Assembly (NCBI GenBank): GCA_946482615.1
Contig: CAMLSF010000001.1
Coordinates: 4,420 to 68,419 of the forward strand
Direction: 5' to 3'
DNA length: 64,000 nt
Source: an uncultured Chromatiaceae bacterium
Lineage (GTDB): Bacteria; Pseudomonadota; Gammaproteobacteria; Enterobacterales; Alteromonadaceae
Part shown: positions 1 through 9,579 of the stretch, in pieces
How positions within the stretch are numbered: the stretch's first letter is position 1
Layout of the letters: each line of letters opens with the position of its first letter
The notes under the pieces: model-generated
The model's database searches: none
The model's input: the letters and a program-made list of their open reading frames with translations, nothing else
What the model was told of the DNA's origin: nothing
Program-made: the position numbers and the translations under genes

Positions 1-998
1 TCTTTATAAGCGTTGGCAAAAGTCTGCTGAATTTTAGGGCCTATAGTCAAAGCCTTAGGGCGAACCAGCTCTGGAAAAAAGCCCGGCATAGCAGCTTTTT
101 CTGCCGCCCATTTGCCAGCACTGATCGTAGGCACAAAATAAGTGCCATGTTGTTTCATCAGTTTCATTGTGGCTTTGTCCATTAAGGTGCCGTGTTCTAT
201 CGAATCCACTCCGGCTTCTATGGCTCTGTCCATGCCCTCTTTGCCATGCGCATGCACAGCCACTGTCATGCCATAATCTTTGGCCGTCTCTACTATAGCT
301 TTGAGTTCTTCGCGGTTAAATTGTGGATTAGAACCACTTTTGGCCACACTTAATACACCACCAGTGGCCGTGATTTTAATCAGGTCAGCGCCTTCTTTAT
401 ACCGTTGCCGCACCGCTTTACGGGCTTCTTCAGGACCGTTAATAACCCCATCCTTTGGTCCCGGATCGCCCATCAGCGCATAAGCCACACCATTGGTTGG
501 ATCGGCATGCCCACCAGTAGTGGCTATAGATTTACCCGCTGTATAAATACGGGGGCCTTTGACATAACCCGAGTTGATAGCTTTACGCAGCGCTGTACTG
601 GTGTGATGGATGTCGCCCAGTTCCCGCACTGTGGTAAAACCTGCCATCAGAGTTTTTTCTGCAAAGGTAGCACCACGCAAAGCGATATCGGCTTCATTCA
701 GCAGAAATTCTTCGGTGTAAGTGGCCGGACTCATCTGAGTGGAGAAATGGGTATGCATATCCATCAAACCTGGCATCACTGTGTGATGCTTTAAATCAAT
801 GATCTGGTCACCATTAGCCGGAGTTTTATAACCAGACTCCACTGCGATAATTTTGTCGTTTTCGACCACCACAGTCTGTTGGGTCAGTACTTTGTCATTT
901 TCAGCAGTAATGAGTTTACCGGCGTGAATTAAAGTTGCGCTCTGAGCTGTTCCGGCCACCAGCACGGCGCTGGCGATAAGGCTTAGTTGCAGTTTCAT
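1..998 (-). CDS. Amidohydrolase family protein, exported (partial, C-terminus beyond window)
   Basis: Metal-dependent hydrolase of the imidazolonepropionase/Xaa-Pro dipeptidase-like amidohydrolase group. The reverse-strand reading starts at an ATG at 998 behind an AGGAG ribosome site and opens with a signal peptide ([20 protein letters not shown]), so the enzyme is periplasmic or secreted. Seen motifs: the metal-binding HxH in MDMHTH near residue 75, the lysine usually carboxylated in [11 protein letters not shown], then TVAVHAHG and GVDSIEHGT, which supply further metal ligands. About 332 codons are present and the frame runs off the left edge, so roughly the last quarter is missing. Substrate cannot be told; peptides or cyclic amides are typical for the family. 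Confidence 0.85.
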   Translation of the reverse strand, partial: MKLQLSLIASAVLVAGTAQSATLIHAGKLITAENDKVLTQQTVVVENDKIIAVESGYKTPANGDQIIDLKHHTVMPGLMDMHTHFSTQMSPATYTEEFLLNEADIALRGATFAEKTLMAGFTTVRELGDIHHTSTALRKAINSGYVKGPRIYTAGKSIATTGGHADPTNGVAYALMGDPGPKDGVINGPEEARKAVRQRYKEGADLIKITATGGVLSVAKSGSNPQFNREELKAIVETAKDYGMTVAVHAHGKEGMDRAIEAGVDSIEHGTLMDKATMKLMKQHGTYFVPTISAGKWAAEKAAMPGFFPELVRPKALTIGPKIQQTFANAYK

Positions 999-1124
999 TG
1001 GATCTCCTGTTGGATGAACACAGCTTTTTCCAGCTGCTTTGCATCGACTATGAAACAGGAATGACAAAGCGGCAAGAGCGGAAAAAATGAATGCGATACA
1101 GAGCCTTAGATCCGGGACCAATGG

Positions 1125-1664
1125 TTAGTCCCAAACACCAAGCTCAAAATGTATTCCGGCAGAACTTACCCTTAGACTTTGTTTGCCGTTGAACTGAACT
1201 ACCTCAGCAAGATCAACCAGCCGATAATAAGCGTTTCTGCTGAATTTAGCCGTCAGGCCGCGCCATAGCTGCAAGTATGGCAGCAACTGACCGTCCTGCT
1301 GTGCCTGCAAAAACAACGGATATTCAGCGCCAATTAATACCTGAGGCCCTAAATTTGTGGTCGCAACAATGACTGAGGTGGCATCGTTTTGTAACTCAAC
1401 GGACACTATGGTAAAAGCAGCGTCTTCAACCTGAATGCGAACTTTTTCAACCGGAGTCAGCAAAAAATACTCCTGTTGTTGTCGGGTCAGCACTGAAGCA
1501 AAAAGCTGCACCAGTTCAGACCTTTGAATTTTGGAGTCCATGTAATACCAGTCGCCATGCCGATCGATACGAATGGGGATATCACCGCAAAAGGCTGGAT
1601 CCCAAAGTTCAACAGGGGCTAAATGAGCTTGCTGCAACGACAGCTGTAGTTGTTTTAAATCCAT
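1125..1664 (-). CDS. DUF1285 family protein
   Basis: A 179-residue soluble protein of the DUF1285 family, recognised from an opening like PVELWDPAFCGDIPIRID followed by GDWYYMDSKIQR and the LLTPVEKVRIQVEDAAF segment typical of these proteins. The family has no firmly assigned biochemical role. I chose the ATG at 1664 (MDLKQLQL) rather than an in-frame start 54 bases upstream, because homologues begin near there and the upstream residues look like non-coding leader; no strong ribosome site is visible. A small inverted repeat overlaps the stop codon and could aid termination. No operon partner. Confidence 0.75.
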   Translation of the reverse strand: MDLKQLQLSLQQAHLAPVELWDPAFCGDIPIRIDRHGDWYYMDSKIQRSELVQLFASVLTRQQQEYFLLTPVEKVRIQVEDAAFTIVSVELQNDATSVIVATTNLGPQVLIGAEYPLFLQAQQDGQLLPYLQLWRGLTAKFSRNAYYRLVDLAEVVQFNGKQSLRVSSAGIHFELGVWD

Positions 1665-1724
1665 AATGACGTAGCTAAATAAGCAAGAGACTTGCAGAGC
1701 ATAACAACAGAATGACAACAGAGG

Positions 1725-1830
1725 AAATTGGGGTGACCACTGTAGAGGCTCGGACCCAGAGTTGGGTGCATAGGGATAAATTGGGGTGACTAACGAAGCT
1801 CGAACCCAAAGTTGGGTTTAGCTTTAAGGG
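1725..1830 (-). repeat. Two decayed tandem copies of the tRNA-His 3' end
   Basis: Two units of about 53 bp (near 1725-1776 and 1778-1830) each start with AAATTGGGGTGAC and then carry a GCTCGRACCCA stretch. Both pieces match the 3' end (CCA plus acceptor stem) and T-arm of the intact tRNA-His just to the right, read on the + strand. The anticodon arm and D-arm are missing from both. They look like truncated duplications of the tRNA tail, not functional tRNAs. Each also has a short hairpin (ACCCA...TGGGT) that may now help terminate the tRNA transcript. Confidence 0.7.
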
Positions 1831-1836
1831 ATAAAT

Positions 1837-1913
1837 TGGGGTGACTGATGGGGCTCGAACCCACGACAACCGGAATCACAATCCGGGACTCTACCAACTG
1901 AGCTACAGTCACC
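1837..1913 (-). tRNA. tRNA-His (GTG anticodon)
   Basis: Read on the minus strand it starts with the extra G at -1 typical of tRNA-His. The acceptor stem GTGACTG pairs with CAGTCAC, the D-arm is TAGCTCAGTTGGTAGAG, the anticodon loop is TTGTGAT (anticodon GTG), the T-loop contains TTCGAGC, and CCA is encoded. The sequence is close to E. coli tRNA-His. It stands alone here, with no other tRNA in the window. Confidence 0.97.
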
Positions 1914-2079
1914 ACAAGCGGCGCGGATTCTAGCGAAATTCTGCGCTGAAGCAAAGTTATTTTTACAAAACTAAGCCAGAAGCCTTACTTGGCTTGGGTC
2001 AGGGTACTGATTGTGCTAGGGTATGGCCGTCAGACCAACTGACATTCATCAGACCAGTGGCTCGAATATGGAGAAAAAC

Positions 2080-2898
2080 ATGCAACAATTTCTGGATTTT
2101 TTGCAGAAAAATCAGCAATTGATTTTAAGTTATAGCGTCAAAATACTGGTCGCTTTAGTTATTTTATACCTGGGTCGCTGGGTCTCAAAAAGTCTGACCC
2201 GTATGCTGGAAAAAGCCTTAATCCACCGTAAAGTGGACAGGGCCGTGGTGTCTTTTTTAAGTGGTATTATTCAGGCCGCTATTATGGTGGCCACTATCCT
2301 GATAGCACTCTCCCAGGTAGGCATTCAGACGGCGTCCTTTATCGCTATTTTGGGTGCCGCCGGCTTAGCTATAGCTTTGGCCTTACAAGGTTCGTTATCC
2401 AACTTTGCATCAGGCGTATTAATTATTTTGTTCCGCCCTTTCCGGGCAGGTGACTTTGTCGATGCAGCTGGTGTTTCAGGTGTGGTAGAAAAAATTGAAA
2501 TCTTCCAGACCATACTGAAAAGCTCTGATAACAAACGCATTATTGTGCCGAACTCGCAGATTACCGGCTCAGCCATCATTAATTATTCGGCAGAAAAAAC
2601 CCGCAGAGTGGATTTAACAGTGGGTATAAGTTACGAATCGGATCTGAAAAAAGCCAAACACTTGTTGGAACAAATCCTCAAAGCTGACAGTCGTATCCTG
2701 ACCGAACCCACTGCTGTTATCGCTGTTGGTGCCTTAGCCGACAGTTCAGTCAATATTTTAATACGTCCATGGGTCAACGCAGCCGACTACTGGCCTGTGT
2801 ACTGGGACACTCTGGAAAAAATCAAACTGACCTTTGACGAAAACCAGATTGTGATCCCATTTCCACAAATGGACCTGCATTTCAAAAAGGAAAAATAA
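2080..2898 (+). CDS. mscS: Small-conductance mechanosensitive channel MscS
   Basis: Inner-membrane channel that opens under membrane tension to release solutes on osmotic downshock. About 272 residues, close to E. coli MscS (286). Three N-terminal membrane helices are followed by the pore helix ILGAAGLAIALALQGSLSN, the signature LFRPFRAGDFVD and the cytoplasmic beta/alpha-beta domain ending FPQMDLHFKK, all nearly as in E. coli. I use the ATG at 2080 because GGAG lies six bases before it; in-frame starts at 2023 and 2068 lack such a site. The next gene follows after 3 bases, so the two are probably co-transcribed. Confidence 0.95.
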   Translation: MQQFLDFLQKNQQLILSYSVKILVALVILYLGRWVSKSLTRMLEKALIHRKVDRAVVSFLSGIIQAAIMVATILIALSQVGIQTASFIAILGAAGLAIALALQGSLSNFASGVLIILFRPFRAGDFVDAAGVSGVVEKIEIFQTILKSSDNKRIIVPNSQITGSAIINYSAEKTRRVDLTVGISYESDLKKAKHLLEQILKADSRILTEPTAVIAVGALADSSVNILIRPWVNAADYWPVYWDTLEKIKLTFDENQIVIPFPQMDLHFKKEK

Positions 2899-2901
2899 GG
2901 C

Positions 2902-3672
2902 ATGATAAAAACTCTCTGCTCTCTGTCAGTACTGGGCAGTCTGTTCATTTTGAGCGGTCTTTTGACAGTACAGGCCGAAGAAAGCACATCCAATGAAATA
3001 AAATTGGGCTGGAGCACATCAGCTGAGTTAGGCGCTATTACCACCTCAGGTAACACCAAAGGTACCTCGATCACAGGTAAAATCGACTCCAAACAAGAAC
3101 TGGAACATTGGTCCAACGACTATACCTTCAGCGCTTTTTTTAAACGTGACGAAACCGAAGCAGATGATGGCCAGACCATAGTGGAAACCTCAGCGGAGAA
3201 ATACGCGGCTTCTGCCAAAGGGGGTTATAAGCTGAACAAAGACACAGCTAAACTTTTTGTCTACGGCTCTCATGTAGACGACCGTTTTGGTGCTTACACT
3301 GAATACACCACTGTCGCTGTAGGTTACGGTGATGAACTCTTTAAAACTGACACCATGTCGCTGGAAGGTGAAATAGGTCCTGGTTATTACAGAGGCAAAA
3401 CGGATTTAGAAGAAACTGAAAATGGCATGATAGTGCGTAGTGCTGCCACTTATCGCTGGCAGATCAGTGAGTCAGCGCGTTTTAAACAAACCGTCAGTCT
3501 GGAATACGGTGAAGACAATAAACGTTCCATCGCCGAATCGTCTTTAACCGCCAAAATTAATGGCCGGATGCAAATGAAAGCAGCCTTTTTAGTGCAAAAC
3601 GACTCGAAAGTACCAGTAGGCAAAAAGAAAACCGATACACAAACCTCTATCACTTTTGTCTATTCGTTTTAA
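2902..3672 (+). CDS. DUF481 outer-membrane protein (YdiY-like)
   Basis: A 256-residue protein with a Sec signal peptide (cleavage probably after VQA near residue 26) and then alternating beta strands rich in Gly, Thr and aromatic residues ending in FVYSF, as in outer-membrane barrels. The pattern GWSTSAELGAITTSGNTKG is the usual opening of DUF481 proteins, some of which are described as salt-induced outer-membrane proteins. It sits 3 bases downstream of mscS with its own AAGG site; pairing with an osmotic channel fits an envelope/osmotic role, but that is inference. Confidence 0.85.
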   Translation: MIKTLCSLSVLGSLFILSGLLTVQAEESTSNEIKLGWSTSAELGAITTSGNTKGTSITGKIDSKQELEHWSNDYTFSAFFKRDETEADDGQTIVETSAEKYAASAKGGYKLNKDTAKLFVYGSHVDDRFGAYTEYTTVAVGYGDELFKTDTMSLEGEIGPGYYRGKTDLEETENGMIVRSAATYRWQISESARFKQTVSLEYGEDNKRSIAESSLTAKINGRMQMKAAFLVQNDSKVPVGKKKTDTQTSITFVYSF

Positions 3673-3692
3673 TCTGTCCGTTTTACCATGTT

Positions 3693-3719
3693 GCGGGCGC
3701 ACAGTTTATCAGCGCCCGC
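3693..3719. terminator. Hairpin between convergent DUF481 gene and sbcC
   Basis: GCGGGCGC and GCGCCCGC form a perfect 8-bp GC-rich stem around an 11-base loop, between the stops of two convergent genes. There is no clear T-run on either side, so it may act as a weak bidirectional terminator. Confidence 0.5.
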
Positions 3720-3747
3720 GACTGCAGCCACAAGTGCCGGGGTACAG

Positions 3748-6700
3748 CTAGTAACTTAAACTGCTGTAGCCCAACCCCTGCTGTTTTTGCAGTTTAATTT
3801 GTACCGGAATACGTTCTTTTAACGCTTCCACATGGCTGATAATACCTATCATCTTGCCACTGGCATTCAGCTGGTCCAAAGCGGCTAAAGCGGTTTCCAG
3901 CGTATCCGGGTCTAAAGTGCCAAAACCTTCATCCAGAAATAACGACTCAATGCGGGTTTTGTGGCTGACTAAGTCCGACAAGGCTAAAGCCAAGGCCAGA
4001 CTGACTAAAAAGCTTTCGCCACCTGATAAAGTTTTCGTATCCCTGCTGGTATCGGCCTGCCAGCTGTCCAGTACTTGTAACTCCAGCTCTGCATCGGCTT
4101 TACGCGCCAACTGATAACGGCTGTGCAGTTTATCCAGTTGCTGATTGGCTAAGCCCACCAGCTGCAACAAAGTTAACCCCTGGGCAAAACGACGGAATTT
4201 AGCACCATCGGCTGAACCTATTAAGCTGTTGAATTTATGCCATTGCTGCACCAGCTGTTGCTGCTGCTCTATCTGCTGATACAACTCTTGTTGTTGCTGT
4301 TGTTGCTGTTGATCGCTGTGCAATTGCTGCCGGCATTGGCCCGCCTGCTCCAGCACCCGAAACAACTCTTGCTCCAGCGCTGCACTTTGCTGCTGCAACT
4401 GCTCCAGACTTTGTGCTGTAAGTTGCTGCTGAGCCAATACCTCACGCTGCTGCCTGGCTTGCTCCAGCTGGCTTTGGCAACGAATTTTTTCCGCCGCCAG
4501 TTTTTCTTTCAGCTCTGTTAATTGCTGGACTTGGTGTTCGGTCAGTAACATAGCTAAAAAGCTGGTTTCGCTGCCAAATTGCTGTTGTTCCAGTTGTTTT
4601 TGCCAGTCCTGCTGCAAGGCTGTCAACTTAAGTTGCAGCTGCTGTAGCTGCGCCTCGCTTTGTTGTTGCTGGCCGGTTTTTTGCTGCAGTTCAGTCTGTA
4701 AGGCCGTGAGTTGTTGCAACACCAGTTCAAGTTCTTGTTGTGGCGCTTCACTTTGCCCCGCCGAAACCGGCGCTAATCCTTCCTGTTTTAACTTTTCGGA
4801 CCAATGCTGATACTGCTGATCAGCTTGTTGCAGCAGCAACTGAGCTTTATCCAACTGCTGACTCAGATGCTGTAACTGCTGTTGCCATTGCTGCCATTGC
4901 TTCGCTTGTTCTGACCACTGTTGCCAGGCTCGATCCTGCTGCTGTGGCGCAGGCAACACAAAACCAAAAGGCTGCAACTCCTGTTGCAACTGCAGTTCCA
5001 GTTGCTGTATCTGCCATTGATTTTGCTGCAAAGCCTCGCTCAACTGCTGTTGCTGCTGTTGTTGTTGCGTCAGTTTTTGTTGCAGCAATTGCTGCTGATG
5101 CACCAGTTCATGCTGCTGTTGCTGCCAGAGTTGACGTTTTAGCAGCTGTTGCTCCGTCTGCAGCAATTGATCCAGTGCCTGTTGTGCCTGCTGCTGAAAT
5201 TGCTGCAACAAGGCCTTTTTTAAGCTGGCCTGTTGCAGTTGGTGCTGCTCTGCTTCTGGCAGGTTGTGCAGTAAATCAGTCCATTGTTCACCCTGCAGCC
5301 TGATATCTTCGGCCAGTTGTTGCAGCTGGTACTGCTGTGCTTTTTGTTGCTCTTCCAGCTGAACAAGCTTTTCCTTTGCCCCTTTGCCCTGCTCTTCAAC
5401 CTGTTTCAGTTCAGCCGTTAAGGCCGCCAGTTCGGTTTCGGTCTGGCTTAAATCCAACGCCTGATAACTGCTAATGGCAGGATGAGTGGTGCTGCCACAA
5501 AGTGGGCATTCGTCGCCTGGTTGCAGCTTAGCTCTGTGACTGCTGAGTTCGGCAATCAGCTGCTCTTGCTGCACCAGCTTTTGTTTATCCGCCACTCTGT
5601 CGCTATACAACCTGAACTGCTCTCGCAAACCCGCCACTTGTTGCTGCAGCTGCAGGCTGTCGCTTTGTTTTTGTTGTAGTTCAAGTTGGTCTTTTTGCTG
5701 TTGCTGCAATTTTTGCTGTAAAGCAGCGGCAACCCTCAGCAATAACGGATAAGTCTGCAACTTAGTTTTATAATGCTGTACTTGCTGTTGCAGTTCTGGC
5801 AGTTCAATCGAGAAAGCCGGGGTGCTCTGTTGCAATTGCAGATCCAGTTGCTGTAATTCGACACTTACCTGCTGCAACTGCTGCTCCAGGTGCTGAGTGT
5901 CAGCCTGAACAAGCTGTTTTTGCAGGACCTTTTGTTGCTCTAACCCTTGCTGACGTTGCTGCAATAAAGGTTTCCAACCAGCCACAGCTGCTGCGAGATC
6001 TGCGCCATAAGGTTGTTGTGCAAGCTGTGCTGTTAAGGTCTGCCCCTGTAGCTGCAGTTGCTGAACCTGGTGCTGCACCTGCAGCTGTATTTGCAGCGCT
6101 AAAGCCTGACCTTGCTGCAATTGCAGCCGCTGCTGTTGTTTGAGCCCCTGCAACTGACTGGATTGACGTTCCAGCTGTTCCTTAGTGTCAGTCACAACAG
6201 AACGTTGCTGCTGCAGCTCTTTGTACAAAGGCAACAGCACTGCGGCTTTTTGGTAACTTTGCAATTTGGCCAAAGCGCTTTGTTGCATCGCCTGTTCTTG
6301 CTCAAACTGCTGCTGTTTCAATTCGGCTTGCTGCAGTTGCATTGCCGCCTGCTGTTGCTGCTGACGCCAGGCTAATAAAGGGGCTTGTTGCTGTTGTTGT
6401 GTTTTCAGTTGCTGCGTTTGCTGCTCCAAATCAGCTAACTGCTGCTGCAACAACTGGCGCTGTTCTATATCCAGCAACACCACACCTGAAGCTTTGGCCT
6501 GCAATAAGTCCAAAGCTGTTTTATGCTGGCGGTTTTGTTCAAACACCTGCATCGAAATCTGGCCATATATCTCAGTGCCGGTCAGCTCTTCCAATAGTTC
6601 AGCACGCTCATTGGCCGGGGCATTTAAAAATGCGGCAAAACCGCCCTGAGCCAACAGCATCGACTTGGTAAAACGGCCAAAATCCAGACCTGTGATCTGT

Positions 6701-7107
6701 TCAGTCAGCCTGAGCTTTTCGTTGCTTTTATCCGTCAGTATTTCGCCGTCGGCTTTGGCCAGTTCTACTTTGGCTGCCTGCAAATTGCCGTCCACCGCCC
6801 CACGGGAACGGCGCTGGCTCCAGAAGGCGCGGTAACGCTGGTCACGCACCTGAAACTCCACCTCGGCCAGACATTCACTGGTATGGCGGGTCATCAGCTC
6901 ATTGCTGCTTTGCGACAAGAGTTTTAAGCGCGGTGTCTGGTGATACAAAGCCAGACAAATAGCATCCAGTATGGTGCTTTTACCAGCACCAGTAGGGCCT
7001 GTAATAGCAAAGAGGTTGCTTTGGTCAAAAGGCGGCTGGGTAAAATCAATTTTCCATTCGCCTTTGAGTGAATTTAAATTTTGCAGCCGGACAGATAAAA
7101 TTTTCAT
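3748..7107 (-). CDS. sbcC: Nuclease SbcCD subunit C (SMC-like ATPase)
   Basis: ATPase subunit of the SbcCD nuclease (Rad50/Mre11 type), which cuts DNA hairpins and protein-blocked ends. 1119 residues, normal for SbcC (about 1050). Walker A GPTGAGKST is at residues 37-45, the zinc-hook CPLCG near residue 534, the ABC signature LSGGESFLVSLALALAL near 1025 and Walker B SLFLDEGFGTLDPDTL after it. The long coiled coil between is extremely glutamine-rich, with runs of up to eight Q. It overlaps sbcD by 4 bases (ATGA), so the pair is translationally coupled. Confidence 0.97.
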   Translation of the reverse strand: MKILSVRLQNLNSLKGEWKIDFTQPPFDQSNLFAITGPTGAGKSTILDAICLALYHQTPRLKLLSQSSNELMTRHTSECLAEVEFQVRDQRYRAFWSQRRSRGAVDGNLQAAKVELAKADGEILTDKSNEKLRLTEQITGLDFGRFTKSMLLAQGGFAAFLNAPANERAELLEELTGTEIYGQISMQVFEQNRQHKTALDLLQAKASGVVLLDIEQRQLLQQQLADLEQQTQQLKTQQQQQAPLLAWRQQQQQAAMQLQQAELKQQQFEQEQAMQQSALAKLQSYQKAAVLLPLYKELQQQRSVVTDTKEQLERQSSQLQGLKQQQRLQLQQGQALALQIQLQVQHQVQQLQLQGQTLTAQLAQQPYGADLAAAVAGWKPLLQQRQQGLEQQKVLQKQLVQADTQHLEQQLQQVSVELQQLDLQLQQSTPAFSIELPELQQQVQHYKTKLQTYPLLLRVAAALQQKLQQQQKDQLELQQKQSDSLQLQQQVAGLREQFRLYSDRVADKQKLVQQEQLIAELSSHRAKLQPGDECPLCGSTTHPAISSYQALDLSQTETELAALTAELKQVEEQGKGAKEKLVQLEEQQKAQQYQLQQLAEDIRLQGEQWTDLLHNLPEAEQHQLQQASLKKALLQQFQQQAQQALDQLLQTEQQLLKRQLWQQQQHELVHQQQLLQQKLTQQQQQQQQLSEALQQNQWQIQQLELQLQQELQPFGFVLPAPQQQDRAWQQWSEQAKQWQQWQQQLQHLSQQLDKAQLLLQQADQQYQHWSEKLKQEGLAPVSAGQSEAPQQELELVLQQLTALQTELQQKTGQQQQSEAQLQQLQLKLTALQQDWQKQLEQQQFGSETSFLAMLLTEHQVQQLTELKEKLAAEKIRCQSQLEQARQQREVLAQQQLTAQSLEQLQQQSAALEQELFRVLEQAGQCRQQLHSDQQQQQQQQELYQQIEQQQQLVQQWHKFNSLIGSADGAKFRRFAQGLTLLQLVGLANQQLDKLHSRYQLARKADAELELQVLDSWQADTSRDTKTLSGGESFLVSLALALALSDLVSHKTRIESLFLDEGFGTLDPDTLETALAALDQLNASGKMIGIISHVEALKERIPVQIKLQKQQGLGYSSLSY

Positions 7108-8348
7108 GGCTGTACCTGCAAATCGGCCTGAGATTCGGGTTGCTCTAACTGCGCCAGAACCTGTTGTAACATCAGCTGAAACTCTGCTTTTTCACTGTCA
7201 CTCAGGTCTTCCGATTCAAACCGGCGCTGTAACACCAGATCCGGTGTCATTTCATGCAAAGATTCCTGCTGTTCTGCAGTTAAAGCACTGACCGCAGCTG
7301 GTCTGGCCCGGCGTAGTTTCAGCAGCTCCACCGGCAAGCCATCCAGTTGCTGTTGCACCTGAGTTTGTAAGTCACTCAGATAACCATCACTGCCGGTTAA
7401 TACCAGCTCCAGCCAGAGTTTTTGTTCAGGTTCTAGTTGAGCCAGTGGTTGTTGTAACAGCGAATGAAGTTCAGGCAAAGTACATTTCAGGCTTAAAAGC
7501 GGCTGAAAGCAGGGAATAGGCAGTAATTCAATGGCAGGTTCAGCCCTGGTCAAATCCAGTAACACCATGGACTTTTGCTGTTTGGCTTCATCAAAACTTA
7601 ACGGGATAGGCGAGCCGCTGTATCTGATATTCGCTTTGCCTCCCACCTGTTGCGCCTGATGGATATGACCCAAAGCTATGTAATCAAAATCCGGAAAAGC
7701 GCTGGCCGGAAAAGCGTCCAGTGAGCCTATATAAATCTCCCGCACCGACTCAGAGCTGCTGGCCCCCACTGTAGTTAAATGCCCTGTCGCTAACAACGGC
7801 AGCTCTAATCCAAGTTCAGCTTTGAGCGCCAAAGCTTTGACAAAACACTGCTGATAACAGTCCGCTATGGCCTGTTGCAATTGTTGCTGTTTATCACTGG
7901 CCTGCTGGCCACTCTGGCTTTGTAACAGCTCGCGGGCACGCAAAAAGGGTAAAGCCGCCAGAATAGCGCCGGGCTGACCTTGTTTCGTATTCAGTACCAT
8001 AAGATGAGATTCTGCAGCGCCCAACCAACCGGGCACCACCTGGGTATGCAAACAAGCCAGCAACTCTTTGCCTTCCTGCAGCACAGCCACAGAATCGTGA
8101 TTGCCGCCCAGCAGCACCAACTGACAACCAGTCGGCTGTAAATCAACAATCAACTGATGATACAACTCGCGGGCATAACTGGCTGGAGTGGCAGTATCAA
8201 AAATATCCCCTGCCACTATCAGGGCATCCACCTGATGCACTTCAATTTGTTGCTTCAGCCAGCCAAACAAAGCTTTGTGCTCATCTGCCCTGCTTTTGCC
8301 AATAAAATGCTGGCCTAAATGCCAGTCGGAACTGTGAAGAATACGCAT
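7104..8348 (-). CDS. sbcD: Nuclease SbcCD subunit D (Mre11-like exonuclease)
   Basis: Metallophosphoesterase subunit of SbcCD. 414 residues. Metal-ligand motifs: SDWHLGQ at residues 7-13, VAGDIFD near 46-52, GGNHDS near 81-86, ATGHLT near 187 and ALGHIHQAQ near 225, in the order of the Mre11/SbcD family. The C-terminus is Q/E-rich and would contact SbcC. The ATG at 8348 is the first codon of the conserved MRILHSSDWHLG opening. It is first in a two-gene operon with sbcC. Confidence 0.97.
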   Translation of the reverse strand: MRILHSSDWHLGQHFIGKSRADEHKALFGWLKQQIEVHQVDALIVAGDIFDTATPASYARELYHQLIVDLQPTGCQLVLLGGNHDSVAVLQEGKELLACLHTQVVPGWLGAAESHLMVLNTKQGQPGAILAALPFLRARELLQSQSGQQASDKQQQLQQAIADCYQQCFVKALALKAELGLELPLLATGHLTTVGASSSESVREIYIGSLDAFPASAFPDFDYIALGHIHQAQQVGGKANIRYSGSPIPLSFDEAKQQKSMVLLDLTRAEPAIELLPIPCFQPLLSLKCTLPELHSLLQQPLAQLEPEQKLWLELVLTGSDGYLSDLQTQVQQQLDGLPVELLKLRRARPAAVSALTAEQQESLHEMTPDLVLQRRFESEDLSDSEKAEFQLMLQQVLAQLEQPESQADLQVQP

Positions 8349-8368
8349 AAAAACTGAAAAGCCGCCGC

Positions 8369-8395
8369 GCTATGCCGGAATAGGGCCAGCATAGC
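8369..8395. terminator. Hairpin between M28 peptidase and sbcD
   Basis: GCTATGC and GCATAGC form a 7-bp stem around a 13-base loop that itself contains GG/CC pairs. It lies just past the stop of the upstream M28 gene and just before sbcD. No T-run, so termination strength is uncertain. Confidence 0.4.
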
Positions 8396-8421
8396 ACAGG
8401 GCCCCTGGTTTCATAAGTGAG

Positions 8422-9423
8422 TTAGCTGGCGTCAAACAGCAGCACAGCATCCAGCACTGTTTCACTGACCTGCCGGTAAAACTGCGGATCGATATTGTCT
8501 GCTGTATCGGTCGGCTGGTGATAGTGGGCATGATCCGGCACACCAAAATAGACAAAAGGCACAGCTCTTTTATGGAATTCTCTGTGATCTGAACTGAAGG
8601 TCCAGTCCTGATGGGTGCCGACCAGCCAGGCTGGCCTGTCATAACCCAACAATAACCGTACTGAACTTTGTTGCTGCAGTTGCTCTAAGGGTTGTTCCAG
8701 TTGGGGGTAATGGTAAGAACCCACAGCAATCAACTGCTGCCGGGTATTCTGACTTAACATATCCATATTGATATTCAGCTTAATCTGTTCTGGTTTGAGC
8801 AGCTGTTGTTCAAACAACATACGGGCCCCCCACATGCCGGTTTCTTCGTTATCCAAAGCGGCAAACCACAAGGTATGACGGGGTGGGTGCTGTTTAAAAT
8901 AACGCGCCATAGCCAATAAAGCAGCGACCCCAGACGCATTGTCGTCTGCGCCATAATAAATTTGGCCCTGATGCAGCCCTAAATGGTCGTAATGCGCTGT
9001 CAGCACCAGCGCAGGTAAACCAGGATCCGTGCCTTCAATCCGGCCCAACACATTCGCAGCTCCTTGCATCAGTTGGGCTTTGCCTGTGGTCGGCTGATAA
9101 GGTTGTAAATAACCCTGGCTGCCTGCCGGCAACAAAGCTATTTCTGTAAACTGTGCAACCAGCCATTGCTGGGCTTTGGCGCCACCTTCCTGACCTGTGC
9201 CGCGGCCCGCCAGTTCTTCAGACGCCAGATAGCGCAGATCGGCCATTTGCCGTGCAAAATCCAGCCGCTCTGGCATAGTGTTGACGGACGGCTTTGGCTG
9301 AGCCAACAGACGTTTTTGCTCCATCTGCGCCATTTGCTCTAACAGATAAGGATGAAAAGCATAACCCAGGCCTGCTGCGACAAAGAACAGCCAAAGCCAG
9401 AGCGGAATACGGAATAATTTCAT
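8422..9423 (-). CDS. M28 family zinc aminopeptidase, membrane-anchored or exported
   Basis: A 333-residue peptidase of family M28, using two zinc ions to remove N-terminal residues. A hydrophobic segment at residues 7-23 acts as signal peptide or anchor, so it works outside the cytoplasm. Likely zinc ligands in order: His144 in TAHYDHLGL, Asp160 in YYGADDNASG, the Glu pair in LDNEETGMWG (193-194), Asp221 in NMDMLSQ, and a His in the C-terminal DHAHYHQPTDT segment. Transcribed alone, upstream of sbcD in the same direction. Substrate unknown. Confidence 0.9.
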   Translation of the reverse strand: MKLFRIPLWLWLFFVAAGLGYAFHPYLLEQMAQMEQKRLLAQPKPSVNTMPERLDFARQMADLRYLASEELAGRGTGQEGGAKAQQWLVAQFTEIALLPAGSQGYLQPYQPTTGKAQLMQGAANVLGRIEGTDPGLPALVLTAHYDHLGLHQGQIYYGADDNASGVAALLAMARYFKQHPPRHTLWFAALDNEETGMWGARMLFEQQLLKPEQIKLNINMDMLSQNTRQQLIAVGSYHYPQLEQPLEQLQQQSSVRLLLGYDRPAWLVGTHQDWTFSSDHREFHKRAVPFVYFGVPDHAHYHQPTDTADNIDPQFYRQVSETVLDAVLLFDAS

Positions 9424-9579
9424 AACTATCCTGAGAAGCCAAAAAAATAAAGCAGCAGACTAGCGCAAACTGCATCAGCTCACCAGTCAAAGGCTTTGAA
9501 AGATCTGATATTTTCTGTCGCCCGATCCAAGCTTTGAGTGGTAAAATCCATTTTTCCCCGCACTGATCCAGAGAATTTT

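Noticed and set aside
1675..1869. Short open frame across the tRNA remnants
   Set aside because: It reads through tRNA-derived repeats, has repeated residues from them and no ribosome site.
4740..5303. Long open frame on the + strand opposite sbcC
   Set aside because: It is the complement of CAG/CAA-rich sbcC codons; composition is Ala/Val/Leu-repetitive with no family likeness, and sbcC is intact.
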